Shown: positions 42,602 through 50,887 of the stretch, piece after piece | Layout: each line of letters opens with the position of its first letter | Position numbering within the stretch: position 1 is the stretch's first letter | Assembly: GCF_003945345.1 (NCBI RefSeq) | Contig: NZ_AP019308.1 | Coordinates: 6,204,001 to 6,268,000, forward strand | DNA: 64,000 bases | DNA from: Paenibacillus baekrokdamisoli | GTDB lineage: Bacteria; Bacillota; Bacilli; Paenibacillales; Paenibacillaceae | Direction of reading: 5' to 3' | Notes under the pieces: model-generated | Told to the model about the DNA's origin: nothing | The model's database searches: none | What the model saw: only the letters and a program-made list of their open reading frames with translations | Position numbers and translations under genes: made by a program

Positions 42602-42650
42602 GAAACTCCGAAAACCCACTACAATCAAGGGTTTTCGGAGTTCTTTTTTT
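42602..42650 (-). terminator. Intrinsic terminator of the rsgA-kinase operon
   Basis: GAACTCCGAAAACCC pairs with GGGTTTTCGGAGTTC; T-runs are present on both sides. It lies directly after the kinase stop. Confidence 0.85.
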
Positions 42651-42654
42651 AGAG

Positions 42655-43671
42655 TCAACCCCGCGCAGGGCTGGTCTTCATTTCATAGATTTTTTGGAGC
42701 GTATGGACACGCTTCGTCTTCTCGTCATCGTCCTCTGTGTGGAGGTACCACTCCACAAGCCTGTACCCGAATACGAGAAGGATCAGCTCGTAGACGCAAT
42801 GATCGGCGATAGGGGATACATCCGCATACTCCGAAAAGCCTTTGTAATACGCGGGGACACATCGCTGGTAGTATTCGACCATGTGATCGATATCCGCTTC
42901 ATCCGCAATCAGGCTTGCGAGATCCTCGCCCAGGTAGCCCCATCCGGATGTATCCCAGTCAATGAGCGCGATTTTCCCGTCGGCATAGATCAGGTTGGTC
43001 ACCCAGAAGTCCCGGTGGCATAGCACGAGGGGCAATTTTTCGATGCGGGCGAGTATCTCGTCTGCGTGCTCATCGATGTCGATGAGCATTTGCCGCACGT
43101 GCTGCGGGAATTCGCAGTCCTCCGAGCGTATATAATCGTAGACGACCGGCCATGACCGGTAATGCAGATACGTATTCTTCATGAGATCCGCATGGCTCAG
43201 GTTGGTCAGGCTCTGCAGCACAGCGGGCTGCTCCGCATACAGCTTGCCTTGATAGCGTCCTAACTCCAGCGCGGCCTGTTCATACATGTCACCGGTCAAG
43301 TCTAAACCGGTTACGCCATCGATATATTCCAGCCACAGCTGGAATTCATTTTCTTCGGCATTGATCTCGGCATGATAACATGTCGGCCAGCGGAAGGCAT
43401 CCGAGAACGTCGCTCCAAAGTCAGACGCATAGAGATCATATTCTCGGCGCCATGAACCCGGATCGCCGTAACGCTCCCATTTCTTCTGGATTTTCAGCAC
43501 GATACGGTACGGCAATTTTTCGCCTTCCGCGGTTTCGGCGATCCCCGTTACCAGGTACACATTTCCCACAGTTCCGCCCTGTAACGGCATGGTTTGGAAG
43601 TCGGCAGAGATGATATCCTTCTTGAACCGTCGACTTAAGGCATAGATCAGCGTTTCGAATTTAATATTCAT
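42655..43671 (-). CDS. APH-type phosphotransferase coupled to an RsgA paralogue
   Basis: The 338-residue protein (MNIKFETLIYALSRRF) shows GGTVGNVYLVTG as nucleotide loop, RIVLKIQKKW with the ATP-binding lysine, the catalytic loop LVLCHRDFWVTNLIY and the metal site ALIDWDTSGWGYLGEDLA. It is a small-molecule kinase of the aminoglycoside/choline kinase class. The ATG overlaps the stop of the GTPase gene by four bases and uses GGAGG inside that gene, so both are made together. Pairing with a ribosome-binding GTPase suggests a role in antibiotic response, which is inference. Confidence 0.85.
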   Translation of the reverse strand: MNIKFETLIYALSRRFKKDIISADFQTMPLQGGTVGNVYLVTGIAETAEGEKLPYRIVLKIQKKWERYGDPGSWRREYDLYASDFGATFSDAFRWPTCYHAEINAEENEFQLWLEYIDGVTGLDLTGDMYEQAALELGRYQGKLYAEQPAVLQSLTNLSHADLMKNTYLHYRSWPVVYDYIRSEDCEFPQHVRQMLIDIDEHADEILARIEKLPLVLCHRDFWVTNLIYADGKIALIDWDTSGWGYLGEDLASLIADEADIDHMVEYYQRCVPAYYKGFSEYADVSPIADHCVYELILLVFGYRLVEWYLHTEDDDEKTKRVHTLQKIYEMKTSPARG

Positions 43672-44741
43672 TTCTTCCAACCTCCGTTTTTCTTCGTTTG
43701 CTTGCTCCACATGGCGATCGTTTTGTTTCTCGCCCGCTTGTCGATGAGGTAGCTCGTTTTATCCTGGACAAACTTGTTCTCATGCTGTTGGGCAACATAA
43801 TGCTCCCACCGTTCACGCGGCAACGAATCGTTGGCAAGCGCGGCGAGAACGGCACAGCCCGGCTCGGCCTGATGGCGGCAATCCGTATATCGGCATTGAG
43901 GGAACCATTCCTCCACATCGGTAAAGCTTGCGCGTATGCCTTCGTCGGCATCAAAAAGCCCAAGCTCACGCATACCCGGAGTATCGATGACCATCGTACC
44001 GGAGGGGAGCATGAACAGCTGACGGTGCGTTGTCGTATGCCGCCCCCGGCTGTCGACCTCCCGGATCGCCTGAACCTTCATTACGTCCTGTTCTATCAAC
44101 GCATTGAGCAGAGACGATTTACCGACGCCGGACATGCCGAGAAAGACGACTGTTTTACCAGGCATCAAGTAGGGATCGAGTTCGTTCAGCCCCAGGCCTG
44201 TATGACTGCAGATCGCGTGAACCGGCACATTAGGGATGCTTTGTGTGATTTCTGCGAGCGGGAGATTATAATCTTCAACGAGATCAGCCTTGGTCAGAAT
44301 GAAGACCGGCTGGCCGCCGCTCTGCCTGACTTGTGTCAGGTAGCGCATGATGCGGGTAACGTTGAAATCCCAATTCAGAGAAGAAAGGATAAACACATAG
44401 TCAAAGTTGGTTGCGACGACCTGTTCCAGCACGGTTTTGGCATAGCCTGCGGCATGCCCTGAGTAATCCGAGCGTGAGAACTTGGATCGGCGGGGCAGTA
44501 CCGTAACAATGAGAGAATCTCCGCTCTCGTTGTAGTGCAGCAAGACAAAATCACCGACGCACGGAAAGTCTACGCGCGTTTCCGCGCTGTGATAGAACGC
44601 TCCTTTGAGCACCGCCGTTACTTCGCCGCGCTCGGTCATGACCGTGAAGCGCTCGCGCCGAAGCTCCGTCACCCTGCCGGGCAATAATCCGTCGGGAATT
44701 GCTTCTATTTCTGTGTAGCCATAGGTTTTCAAATCCATCAT
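43668..44741 (-). CDS. rsgA: Ribosome small subunit-dependent GTPase A paralogue
   Basis: The 357-residue protein has an OB-fold N-terminal domain, a circularly permuted GTPase domain (ILTKADLVEDY as G4, FLGMSGVGKSSLLNAL as G1, TTTHRQLF as G2, VIDTPGMREL as G3) and a C-terminal zinc knuckle (C-x4-C-x-H-x5-C in FPQCRYTDCRHQAEPGC). RsgA helps late maturation of the 30S subunit. The start is ATG 44741 or 44738. The gene has a long leader with two terminator hairpins and lies in an operon with a kinase; such divergent copies, besides the housekeeping rsgA, often sit in resistance-like loci. Confidence 0.9.
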   Translation of the reverse strand: MMDLKTYGYTEIEAIPDGLLPGRVTELRRERFTVMTERGEVTAVLKGAFYHSAETRVDFPCVGDFVLLHYNESGDSLIVTVLPRRSKFSRSDYSGHAAGYAKTVLEQVVATNFDYVFILSSLNWDFNVTRIMRYLTQVRQSGGQPVFILTKADLVEDYNLPLAEITQSIPNVPVHAICSHTGLGLNELDPYLMPGKTVVFLGMSGVGKSSLLNALIEQDVMKVQAIREVDSRGRHTTTHRQLFMLPSGTMVIDTPGMRELGLFDADEGIRASFTDVEEWFPQCRYTDCRHQAEPGCAVLAALANDSLPRERWEHYVAQQHENKFVQDKTSYLIDKRARNKTIAMWSKQTKKNGGWKK

Positions 44742-44781
44742 GGTTTTTTTGTTAGCTCCTTTAATGTTGTTTTTTGGACGC

Positions 44782-44831
44782 AAAAATGCCACGGACAAGC
44801 AGCCTCTAAAGAAGCTGCTGTCGCGCGGCAT
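44782..44831 (-). terminator. Leader terminator 2 upstream of rsgA
   Basis: On the minus strand ATGCCGCGCGACAGCAGC pairs with GCTGCTTGTCCGTGGCAT and is followed by TTTTTGCGTCC. It ends about 40 bases before the rsgA start, so read-through is needed for expression. Confidence 0.65.
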
Positions 44832-44839
44832 CAGGACGC

Positions 44840-44865
44840 AAAAAAGATACGACCTTCATCGTATC
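44840..44865 (-). terminator. Leader terminator 1 upstream of rsgA
   Basis: On the minus strand GATACGA pairs with TCGTATC and is followed by TTTTTTGCGTCC. The same GCGTCC follows terminator 2, so the two hairpins look duplicated. The upstream arm overlaps the end of a nine-codon leader frame. Confidence 0.65.
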
Positions 44866-44885
44866 CTGCAAACAGCAATATTCAC
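44856..44885 (-). CDS. Possible nine-codon leader peptide of an attenuator
   Basis: A GTG at 44885 opens VNIAVCRIR followed by TGA, which lies inside the stem of terminator 1. A ribosome stalled on this frame would block the stem. No convincing ribosome binding site is visible, so support is modest. Confidence 0.3.
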   Translation of the reverse strand: MNIAVCRIR

Positions 44886-45071
44886 GAAAGGTTACTTTGG
44901 ATGGCATACCAAATAATACGGGCGTTTTCCCGCTTTTTTCGTGTATGCCTGCTATTCAGTTTTAAGACCAAACCACCATATAAGTAGTTGCCATTAAAAA
45001 CATCTCCCTTCGTGTCAGGAACTTGCTTATCGCTAAGCTGTCTATAAAATAACCTAATTTGGAAAAAAAAT

Positions 45072-45300
45072 CAATGCCGAACAGCGCATATTGTGTCGAC
45101 CTGCTCCATCGAGTCTGCCGTTAATAAAAAACTCGCGAGCATCAAAAGTCAGCGTGAGCGCTTCCTCAAGTTGTTTGAAGGAAACGGCGTCGATGACGAC
45201 CTTTTCTTCGAACGACTCGGCGAGTTGAAAGACCGTCAGGAGCGGCTGTTGTCCCGGAGGAACGAGGTCGAGCATCAACTGGAGTCCATTCCCCCTCCAG
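45072..45300 (+). pseudogene. Coiled-coil remnant of a serine recombinase
   Basis: The frame reads NKKLASIKSQRERFLKLFEG, NGVDDDLFFERLGELKDRQE and RLLSRRNEVEHQLES, the coiled-coil segment near the C-terminus of large serine recombinases. The frame upstream and downstream of it has lost similarity. It is on the same strand as the N-terminal fragment at 42353, with the rsgA-kinase operon between them in the opposite sense. Confidence 0.5.
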
Positions 45301-45749
45301 GTACCATATCATTTTGTGACCCCAAAAAGCTCGCAGAAGCCCGTTTGCGCCGATTTCGCCACCAAGCGTGCCCCTTCCTGAACCCATGTCCGGCAAAGCG
45401 CCCTTCCAAGCCTGCTGCGAGCTTTTCTCCAAAAAACTTGCCCTACTTGTGATATGGTTCACCGTGAATTATCCTAGAATTTATCGCATGGATTAGCTTA
45501 TTTACAGTTCTCTCGATGATCCGATAACCCATTCTTTAATCGTAGTGGAGTGCGAAAGAAAGTACGTGCTGATGCTGAGTCAATAATTCTTTGGGATGGT
45601 ATATCAAAGATCGGCGAAATTGCAGAAATCGACAAGAAACTCATTGAATACTCGTAACGTGATTTGTTGAACTTTTCATTAGCAAATTCGATGCTGGCAA
45701 TCGGACAATGTTCTTTTCATCATCCGACATCTGCTCTTAAGGCATTCGG
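45301..45749. other. Gene-poor stretch with unassigned fragments
   Basis: No intact gene is seen. A short frame at 45520-45657 ends in AESIILWDGISKIGEIAEID and may be the tail of a lost gene. The stretch 45301-45460 is G+C-rich and may belong to a decayed insertion sequence, but I cannot name it. Confidence 0.4.
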
Positions 45750-46589
45750 CTACAAATTCAATTGCAGCTTGCGTGTATTTAACATCCCATCTAAACCGGA
45801 TGGATCATTCCCTATTTTATAGGCAACGAATTTCTCTGCTGCCTCCGATGTGCGGATACGCAGCGGCTTAGTCTCCATGTTGACCAAGTCTGCCATAACA
45901 TCGGCAACAGATTCAGCTGTCTGAGGCACGGAATTCCGGGTGGAGAAGTTGTGGATATAGGATTCAATTATGGCTTTGTACTCATCGTCGCGAATGCCGC
46001 CCGTTTGTTGGATTTGTCCTAAGACGGTACTGTTGAAGTTGGTAGCGATTGCTCCAGGTTCGAGCAGGGTGATATCAATATTGAACAGTGGCTTGTAATA
46101 GGTAGCCATACCTTCAAGTAAGCCTTCAATAGCGAATTTACTTGCACAGTAAATTTCATTGAACGGCTGGCCGACTAATCCGCCGACACTGGAAGTAGCA
46201 ACGATATGCCCGCATGTGGATTTGCGAAGGAGAGGAAGCCCAGCTTTAATGGTGTTAATAACGCCATGAACATTGGTATTGAATACTGCCTCGATCTCTT
46301 CGGTAGTGGCTTGACCTAATGCGCGGAGGAATCCATAACCAGCATTGCAAAACAATACATCAATTCGGCCATGCTCCTGCTCAATTACGTCGAATGCGCT
46401 CTGAAGGGTCTCTGGGCGAGTTACCTCCATCTCAAGAAACTGTAGATTCTCCACGTCCCCGTATTGTTCTTGATCACGTGCTAGGTTGCGCGTTCCCGCG
46501 TATACACGCCAGCCATTGCTTGCGAATTTCAAAGCGGTTGCGAGTCCAATACCTGCCGATGCACCAGTAATAGCAATGACCTTATTCAT
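45750..46589 (-). CDS. Short-chain dehydrogenase/reductase
   Basis: The 279-residue protein is a classical SDR oxidoreductase: cofactor motif TGASAGIGLATAL (TGxxxGIG), FCNAGYG (NAG), the catalytic Ser in ATSSVGG and Y-x3-K in YCASKFA. The start MNKVIAITG at 46589 has AAGGAG eight bases upstream. It lies 89 bases downstream of a MarR gene on the same strand, with palindromes between them, so the MarR protein probably controls it. Confidence 0.92.
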   Translation of the reverse strand: MNKVIAITGASAGIGLATALKFASNGWRVYAGTRNLARDQEQYGDVENLQFLEMEVTRPETLQSAFDVIEQEHGRIDVLFCNAGYGFLRALGQATTEEIEAVFNTNVHGVINTIKAGLPLLRKSTCGHIVATSSVGGLVGQPFNEIYCASKFAIEGLLEGMATYYKPLFNIDITLLEPGAIATNFNSTVLGQIQQTGGIRDDEYKAIIESYIHNFSTRNSVPQTAESVADVMADLVNMETKPLRIRTSEAAEKFVAYKIGNDPSGLDGMLNTRKLQLNL

Positions 46590-46612
46590 TGTAGACACTC
46601 CTTCTTATTAAA

Positions 46613-46642
46613 TGTTTAGTAATTAAACAATATAATCATTAA
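46613..46642. promoter_or_regulatory. Probable MarR operators before the SDR gene
   Basis: TGTTTAGTAATTAAACA (46613-46629) is a six-base-arm palindrome. On the minus strand TTGTTTAATGATTATA follows, and a matching TTGTTTAGTTATTATA lies at 47131-47146 before the MarR gene itself. The shared motif supports control of both. Confidence 0.6.
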
Positions 46643-46678
46643 ACAATTTAGTCAAGCGAAAATAAAAAAACCACCGCA

Positions 46679-47104
46679 CTAAACACGATGGGAATGCAAA
46701 GGTAATTTATCTAACAGTTCTCTAAGTAACGCTAGTTCTTCTTTGGAGTAGTTGGCCAATAGCAGCTCTATTTTCTCATTGTAAGTCTCAAGAATTGAAG
46801 CGGATAACTGATGGCCTTTATCGGTAACATCAATTTGCAAGCTTCTGCGGCTTGTCGGATGCGGCTTACGTGCTACGAGCCCTTGTTCCTCTAACTTATC
46901 TAACAGCTGTGTTATCGCACCGCGAGTGAGACCAAATTCGTTAGCGATGTCAACGGCTTTCGCATCCGTATGCTTGCGAAGAAATTCTAATGCATACATC
47001 ATAATTGGCGAGATTTCAAAAGCTGGAAGTACTTGTGTAAGAGAAGAGGAGAGCGAGTTCTTGATTTCTCGAAACATTAGCGTAATCGCTTGATAATCCT
47101 CCAT
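46679..47104 (-). CDS. MarR-family transcriptional regulator
   Basis: The 141-residue protein has the MarR winged helix (DAKAVDIANEFGLTRGAITQLLDKLEEQGLVARKPHPTSRRSLQIDVTDKG). It is upstream of the SDR gene. The stretch 47105-47345 upstream has an operator-like motif and no gene, apart from an open end (GQYWYWLEEDFASLGDAYDN) at 47260-47320 that may be a remnant. Confidence 0.9.
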   Translation of the reverse strand: MEDYQAITLMFREIKNSLSSSLTQVLPAFEISPIMMYALEFLRKHTDAKAVDIANEFGLTRGAITQLLDKLEEQGLVARKPHPTSRRSLQIDVTDKGHQLSASILETYNEKIELLLANYSKEELALLRELLDKLPLHSHRV

Positions 47105-47345
47105 AATAGGCTCCCTTATTATTCGCGTAGTTGTTTAGTTATTATACCAACATTTATGAGTGGTATGGCAAGTTGTATTGTTTTATCAGTAGATATGAAA
47201 TATTCTATTAGCGATACAAATCCCAATTTTAGGCAAAGCTTATACAAAATAAAGGTCAGTACTGGTATTGGTTAGAAGAGGATTTTGCATCTTTAGGAGA
47301 TGCTTACGATAACTGATTTTATTGGTGCTTGTCAACGAAACAAAA

Positions 47346-47542
47346 GCGAAGCGGACGGAATCGTTCTGAAGAAGCGATAGCGTTCGCCTTTGTCTCCTTA
47401 TTTCTACCCCTAAGGGATAGAATCAAGAAATAGGGAGACAACAGCGATCGTAAGAATGATCCGGTCCGCGTAGCGGGCTTCGAATGATCCGGTCCGCGTA
47501 GCGGGCTTCGAATGATCCGTCAGCGCAGCGGCTTCTACGCAC
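47346..47542. repeat. 142 bp palindromic repeat, copy 3, with tandem expansion
   Basis: The first 110 bases match copies 1 and 2. The right arm is tripled: the 28-base unit GAATGATCCGGTCCGCGTAG and following bases starts at 47454, 47482 and 47510, so this copy is 197 bases. It lies upstream of the dioxygenase-like gene. Confidence 0.85.
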
Positions 47543-47634
47543 CATGCTTCGAATGTAAGAAAAGCAGTTTTGCATCAAGGGTAGGATCAGTATTAGAATG
47601 GAGGGTAGCAACCCTTAAAAAGGAGAGGTAATAT

Positions 47635-48489
47635 ATGTTCGAATCCATTCATCCAGGCACATCAATTGGGCAAGTGAGTTTGCGAGTAAGTGATCTACAG
47701 CGGTCGATTGAATTTTATCGTAACATTGTTGGTTTGCAAGTGCTTCGAGAAGAGAATGGCATGGCGGAGCTGACTGCTGATGGAAAGACGCCGCTTCTAA
47801 CGCTAAAGGAAATTCCAGGTGCAGTCGTTCGGCCTCGTAGATCAGGAGCGGGCCTGTATCATTTTGCTATTCTGCTGCCAGACCGTAAATCATTGGGACT
47901 TTCACTGCGACACCTTGTACAAAGCGGCATACATATCGGCCAAGCGGATCATCTTGTCAGTGAAGCGCTGTATATCGCCGATCCCGACAATAACGGTATT
48001 GAGATCTACAGAGATCGTCCGAGAACGGAGTGGCAGCGAGATCAGAAGGGTGAATATATCATGGCTGTCGATCCCATTGATTGGGACGGCTTATTAGAAG
48101 AGGCTGGGGACGAGGCTTGGCATGGCCTACCTGAAGGGACCATTATTGGGCATATTCATTTGCATGTGACCGATCTTGAGGCGACAAAACAGTTCTACCA
48201 TGACGTGTTAGGCTTCGACATTGTGGCTCACATGGAGAAGTCAGCGTTATTCATATCTGCGGGGGGTTATCATCACCATATTGGGCTTAATACATGGGCA
48301 GGTGTAGGTGCGCCCCTTACGCCAGCAGATTCACCAGGCTTATCCTATTATCAAATTAAACTCGAGGATCAGGCCGCGCTTGATGCAGTAATCGGTCGTT
48401 TGAGTGCCGCGGGTATTAACATCGAACACAATTCCGGTTCGGTCATCGTACTTGATCCATCGGGAATAGAGATTCATTTGGTTATTTGA
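47635..48489 (+). CDS. catE: VOC-family extradiol dioxygenase (catechol-2,3-dioxygenase type)
   Basis: The 284-residue protein has two vicinal-oxygen-chelate modules (residues 10-130 and 165-284), as in CatE of Bacillus subtilis. Metal ligands are likely in IGHIHLHVTDLEATKQFYHDVLGF (His), YHHHIGLNTW (His) and GIEIHLV (Glu). The enzyme opens catechol rings with oxygen and Fe(II). AAAAGGAGAGG lies before the ATG. It stands alone and is followed by a terminator. Confidence 0.85.
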   Translation: MFESIHPGTSIGQVSLRVSDLQRSIEFYRNIVGLQVLREENGMAELTADGKTPLLTLKEIPGAVVRPRRSGAGLYHFAILLPDRKSLGLSLRHLVQSGIHIGQADHLVSEALYIADPDNNGIEIYRDRPRTEWQRDQKGEYIMAVDPIDWDGLLEEAGDEAWHGLPEGTIIGHIHLHVTDLEATKQFYHDVLGFDIVAHMEKSALFISAGGYHHHIGLNTWAGVGAPLTPADSPGLSYYQIKLEDQAALDAVIGRLSAAGINIEHNSGSVIVLDPSGIEIHLVI

Positions 48490-48560
48490 GGACGAACTCC
48501 TTATCCATGGCCATCTTAGCTGTAGTCTAAGTCTAAGAGGCCAGCTAGTGGATACTTCAT

Positions 48561-48610
48561 AAAAGCTGACGTCTGTGGTCATACCTCTGTTACCGCAGAC
48601 GTCAGCTTTT
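48561..48610. terminator. Bidirectional terminator
   Basis: AAAAGCTGACGTCTG pairs with CAGACGTCAGCTTTT, with GGT/ACC further in. It closes the dioxygenase transcript and overlaps the end of the small minus-strand frame. Confidence 0.85.
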
Positions 48611-48713
48611 CGGCTTTTTCAGAAAAGTATACGTGATCTTGCCACCTGTTCGAAATCTGCTCGATTACTTCTTCCAAATCTCCTGCTTGAATTCTTCGTT
48701 CTACAACACTCAT
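48579..48713 (-). CDS. Possible 44-residue protein
   Basis: ATG at 48713 has GGAGAGG seven bases before it. The frame reads MSVVERRIQAGDLEEVIEQI and on to VTEV, charged and helical. Its end runs through the terminator hairpin, which may mean that it is a truncated gene. No family is recognised. The stretch 48714-48926 has only the promoter region of the next gene. Confidence 0.35.
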   Translation of the reverse strand: MSVVERRIQAGDLEEVIEQISNRWQDHVYFSEKAEKLTSAVTEV

Positions 48714-48926
48714 GAACGATCCTCTCCGTTATCTGTATACCAAATTTTATTGCTTCTTACATAGAATCCCCATTATAAACCGTTTCGAATATTTATCTTT
48801 GTGACCACCTCCGTGGAGGATATATCGGTTTGTTGTTCATCAACGGTAGGTATATGAAGACGGGCGTCGAACAATTAACGAGACGAATCATAAGAAAACA
48901 GAAAACATCATAAGGAGCTGGATTGC

Positions 48927-50537
48927 ATGTCACTACCCATTATGAGAGAACCTAATGTTGTTTTAATAGAAACGGAAGCAGGATGGAAAGCGCCTGAACG
49001 CGTCTCTGAAGGGCAATGGCAGGATAAAGGACTTGAGCTGACGATTGCACGTAATCAAGACGTTGTAACGGTCGAACTCGAAGCAGCGACGATACCGGTC
49101 AAAACAATTAAGCTTCGTTGGACGGTTCCTACGCGTGGCCCTTTGACTGTCCTTGGTGATCACTGGGAGCGGGCTTATGGGGATCTCGAGTGGAGGGGCA
49201 TCGTACCAGAAAGAACGATGCCGTGGTACTTTCTCACCAATGATGGTACGGTGACGAATGGTTATGGCGTGAAAACAGGGGCTCGGTCATTTTGTTACTG
49301 GCATCTCGATAGAGATGGAATAACGTTTACAGCTGATGTTCGTAATGGCAGCGAAGGTGTTCGGCTTGGGCAAAGAAAGCTGACAGTCGCCGAAATCGTT
49401 GGCTACGAGGGCGTGGACAAGGAGTCAAGCTTCACCGCGGCAACCCGTTTCTGCGCGATCATGTGCGAACGTCCTGTCATGCCAGCACAGCCGGTCTACG
49501 GCGGTAACAATTGGTATTATGCATACGGTAATAGCTCGCATCAGGAAATATTGGAGGATTCGAAGTTCATGTCGTCTTTAGCATCCTCGACGACGAATCG
49601 TCCCTACATGGTTATCGACGATGGCTGGCAATTGTCTAGCGGCGGTGCATGTAATGGCGGCCCTTGGCTGGGAAATAAGCATTTTCCACAGATGGAGCAA
49701 TTGGCAGGCGAGATGAAGGAAATTGGAGTGAAGCCGGGCATTTGGTTTCGTCCGCTTCTTACGAGTGACTCTGAATTACGGGAAGGTATTCGATACACCG
49801 CTTCGGGCGGTAACATCTTGGATCCAAGCATGCCGAGTGTGCTGGATTACATAGCAGAATCGCAAGCTCGCATGGTTTCGTGGGGCTTTGAGATGATCAA
49901 GCATGATTTCTCAACCATTGACATGCTTGGTCAGTGGGGTTTCGAGATGAAATCCAGAACAAATGCTTTGACCCAGCCATTCCATGATCGTACTAGAACG
50001 ACAGCAGAGATTACGCTCGATCTATATCGCGTGCTAGCTGAATCTTCTGGTAAAAGCGTCGTTATCGGCTGCAACACGGTTAGTCATTTGGCAGCGGGAC
50101 TCTTTGAAATTCAGCGAACAGGTGACGATACGAGCGGCAGGTCATGGGAGCGGACAAGGTATATGGGGATTAATACACTTGCCTTCCGGATGCCGCAGCA
50201 CGGCACTTTCTACAGTCACGATGCAGACTGTATTGGGATCACCGATCAAATTCCGTGGGAGCTTAATAAGCAATGGCTCGAGTTGTTAGCGGGAAGCGGG
50301 ACTCCACTATTCGTTTCCGCTTCGCCTTCTGCTGTTACAAAGGAGCAGGAAGCTGCACTTCGCGCAGCTTTCGAGCTTGCGGCGAGACCGCTTCCGTCAG
50401 GCGAACCGCTGGACTGGCTGGAGACAACCTGTCCAAGCCGCTGGCTGCTGAATGGCAAGGAAACAGAATTTGCGTGGAACCGCGAATCGGTAGAGCTGAT
50501 TACTAGCGCTGGCGAAGATAATAGCTGGTGGAAGTAA
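48927..50537 (+). CDS. GH36-like alpha-galactosidase-type glycosidase
   Basis: The 536-residue protein has an N-terminal beta-domain and a TIM barrel of the GH-D clan. Key parts are NNWYYAYGNSSHQEILEDSKF, YMVIDDGWQL, GIWFRPLL, the nucleophile Asp327 in MIKHDFST and the acid/base Asp400 in QRTGDDTSG. There is no signal peptide, so it acts inside on imported galactosides or related glycosides. Substrate is not certain because the motifs around the nucleophile differ from classical melibiases (KHD rather than KYD). AAGGAG precedes the ATG. It is not in an operon. Confidence 0.82.
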   Translation: MSLPIMREPNVVLIETEAGWKAPERVSEGQWQDKGLELTIARNQDVVTVELEAATIPVKTIKLRWTVPTRGPLTVLGDHWERAYGDLEWRGIVPERTMPWYFLTNDGTVTNGYGVKTGARSFCYWHLDRDGITFTADVRNGSEGVRLGQRKLTVAEIVGYEGVDKESSFTAATRFCAIMCERPVMPAQPVYGGNNWYYAYGNSSHQEILEDSKFMSSLASSTTNRPYMVIDDGWQLSSGGACNGGPWLGNKHFPQMEQLAGEMKEIGVKPGIWFRPLLTSDSELREGIRYTASGGNILDPSMPSVLDYIAESQARMVSWGFEMIKHDFSTIDMLGQWGFEMKSRTNALTQPFHDRTRTTAEITLDLYRVLAESSGKSVVIGCNTVSHLAAGLFEIQRTGDDTSGRSWERTRYMGINTLAFRMPQHGTFYSHDADCIGITDQIPWELNKQWLELLAGSGTPLFVSASPSAVTKEQEAALRAAFELAARPLPSGEPLDWLETTCPSRWLLNGKETEFAWNRESVELITSAGEDNSWWK

Positions 50538-50671
50538 ACGGGTAACATCAGCGAGGTAAGCATTGAACTTGCAATCGTATTGTAATGAAGCTGACATATA
50601 ATTTTCAGCTTGCTTTCATAATCGTCCCTTATACTAAGAACAACCCCCCTTTTTACAATAGAATTACTTTT

Positions 50672-50707
50672 AAGACCCACAGCCCGTAGCTGTGGGTCTT
50701 TTTTTGT
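50672..50707 (+). terminator. Intrinsic terminator
   Basis: AGACCCACAGC pairs with GCTGTGGGTCT, then seven T. The stretch 50708-50887 has no gene. Confidence 0.85.
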
Positions 50708-50887
50708 CTGCCAAAGGAGGTATCCGCTGGGAGATACATCTTTAGAAAAGTACCGATGTGAATGGCTTTTACCGCTCCTTGTAGGCGTACTCTTTTCCTA
50801 ATGTCGAAGTTTGTCATTTTGCCGTCATTGGAGGGTGATAGAATAGTCTTGATGAAGCAATAACATGAATTTAGAGGAGGAAATGGA

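Noticed and set aside
42655..44741. Housekeeping identity of the rsgA copy
   Set aside because: The usual rsgA lies near prkC and rpe in Bacillota; this copy lies with a kinase in accessory DNA, so it is treated as a paralogue.
45093..45452. A 119-residue intact gene
   Set aside because: Only the coiled-coil half resembles a protein family (serine recombinase); the rest looks like out-of-frame translation, so it is listed as a remnant.
47090..47275. 61-codon frame upstream of the MarR gene
   Set aside because: It overlaps the regulator promoter, has no ribosome binding site and no recognisable sequence pattern.
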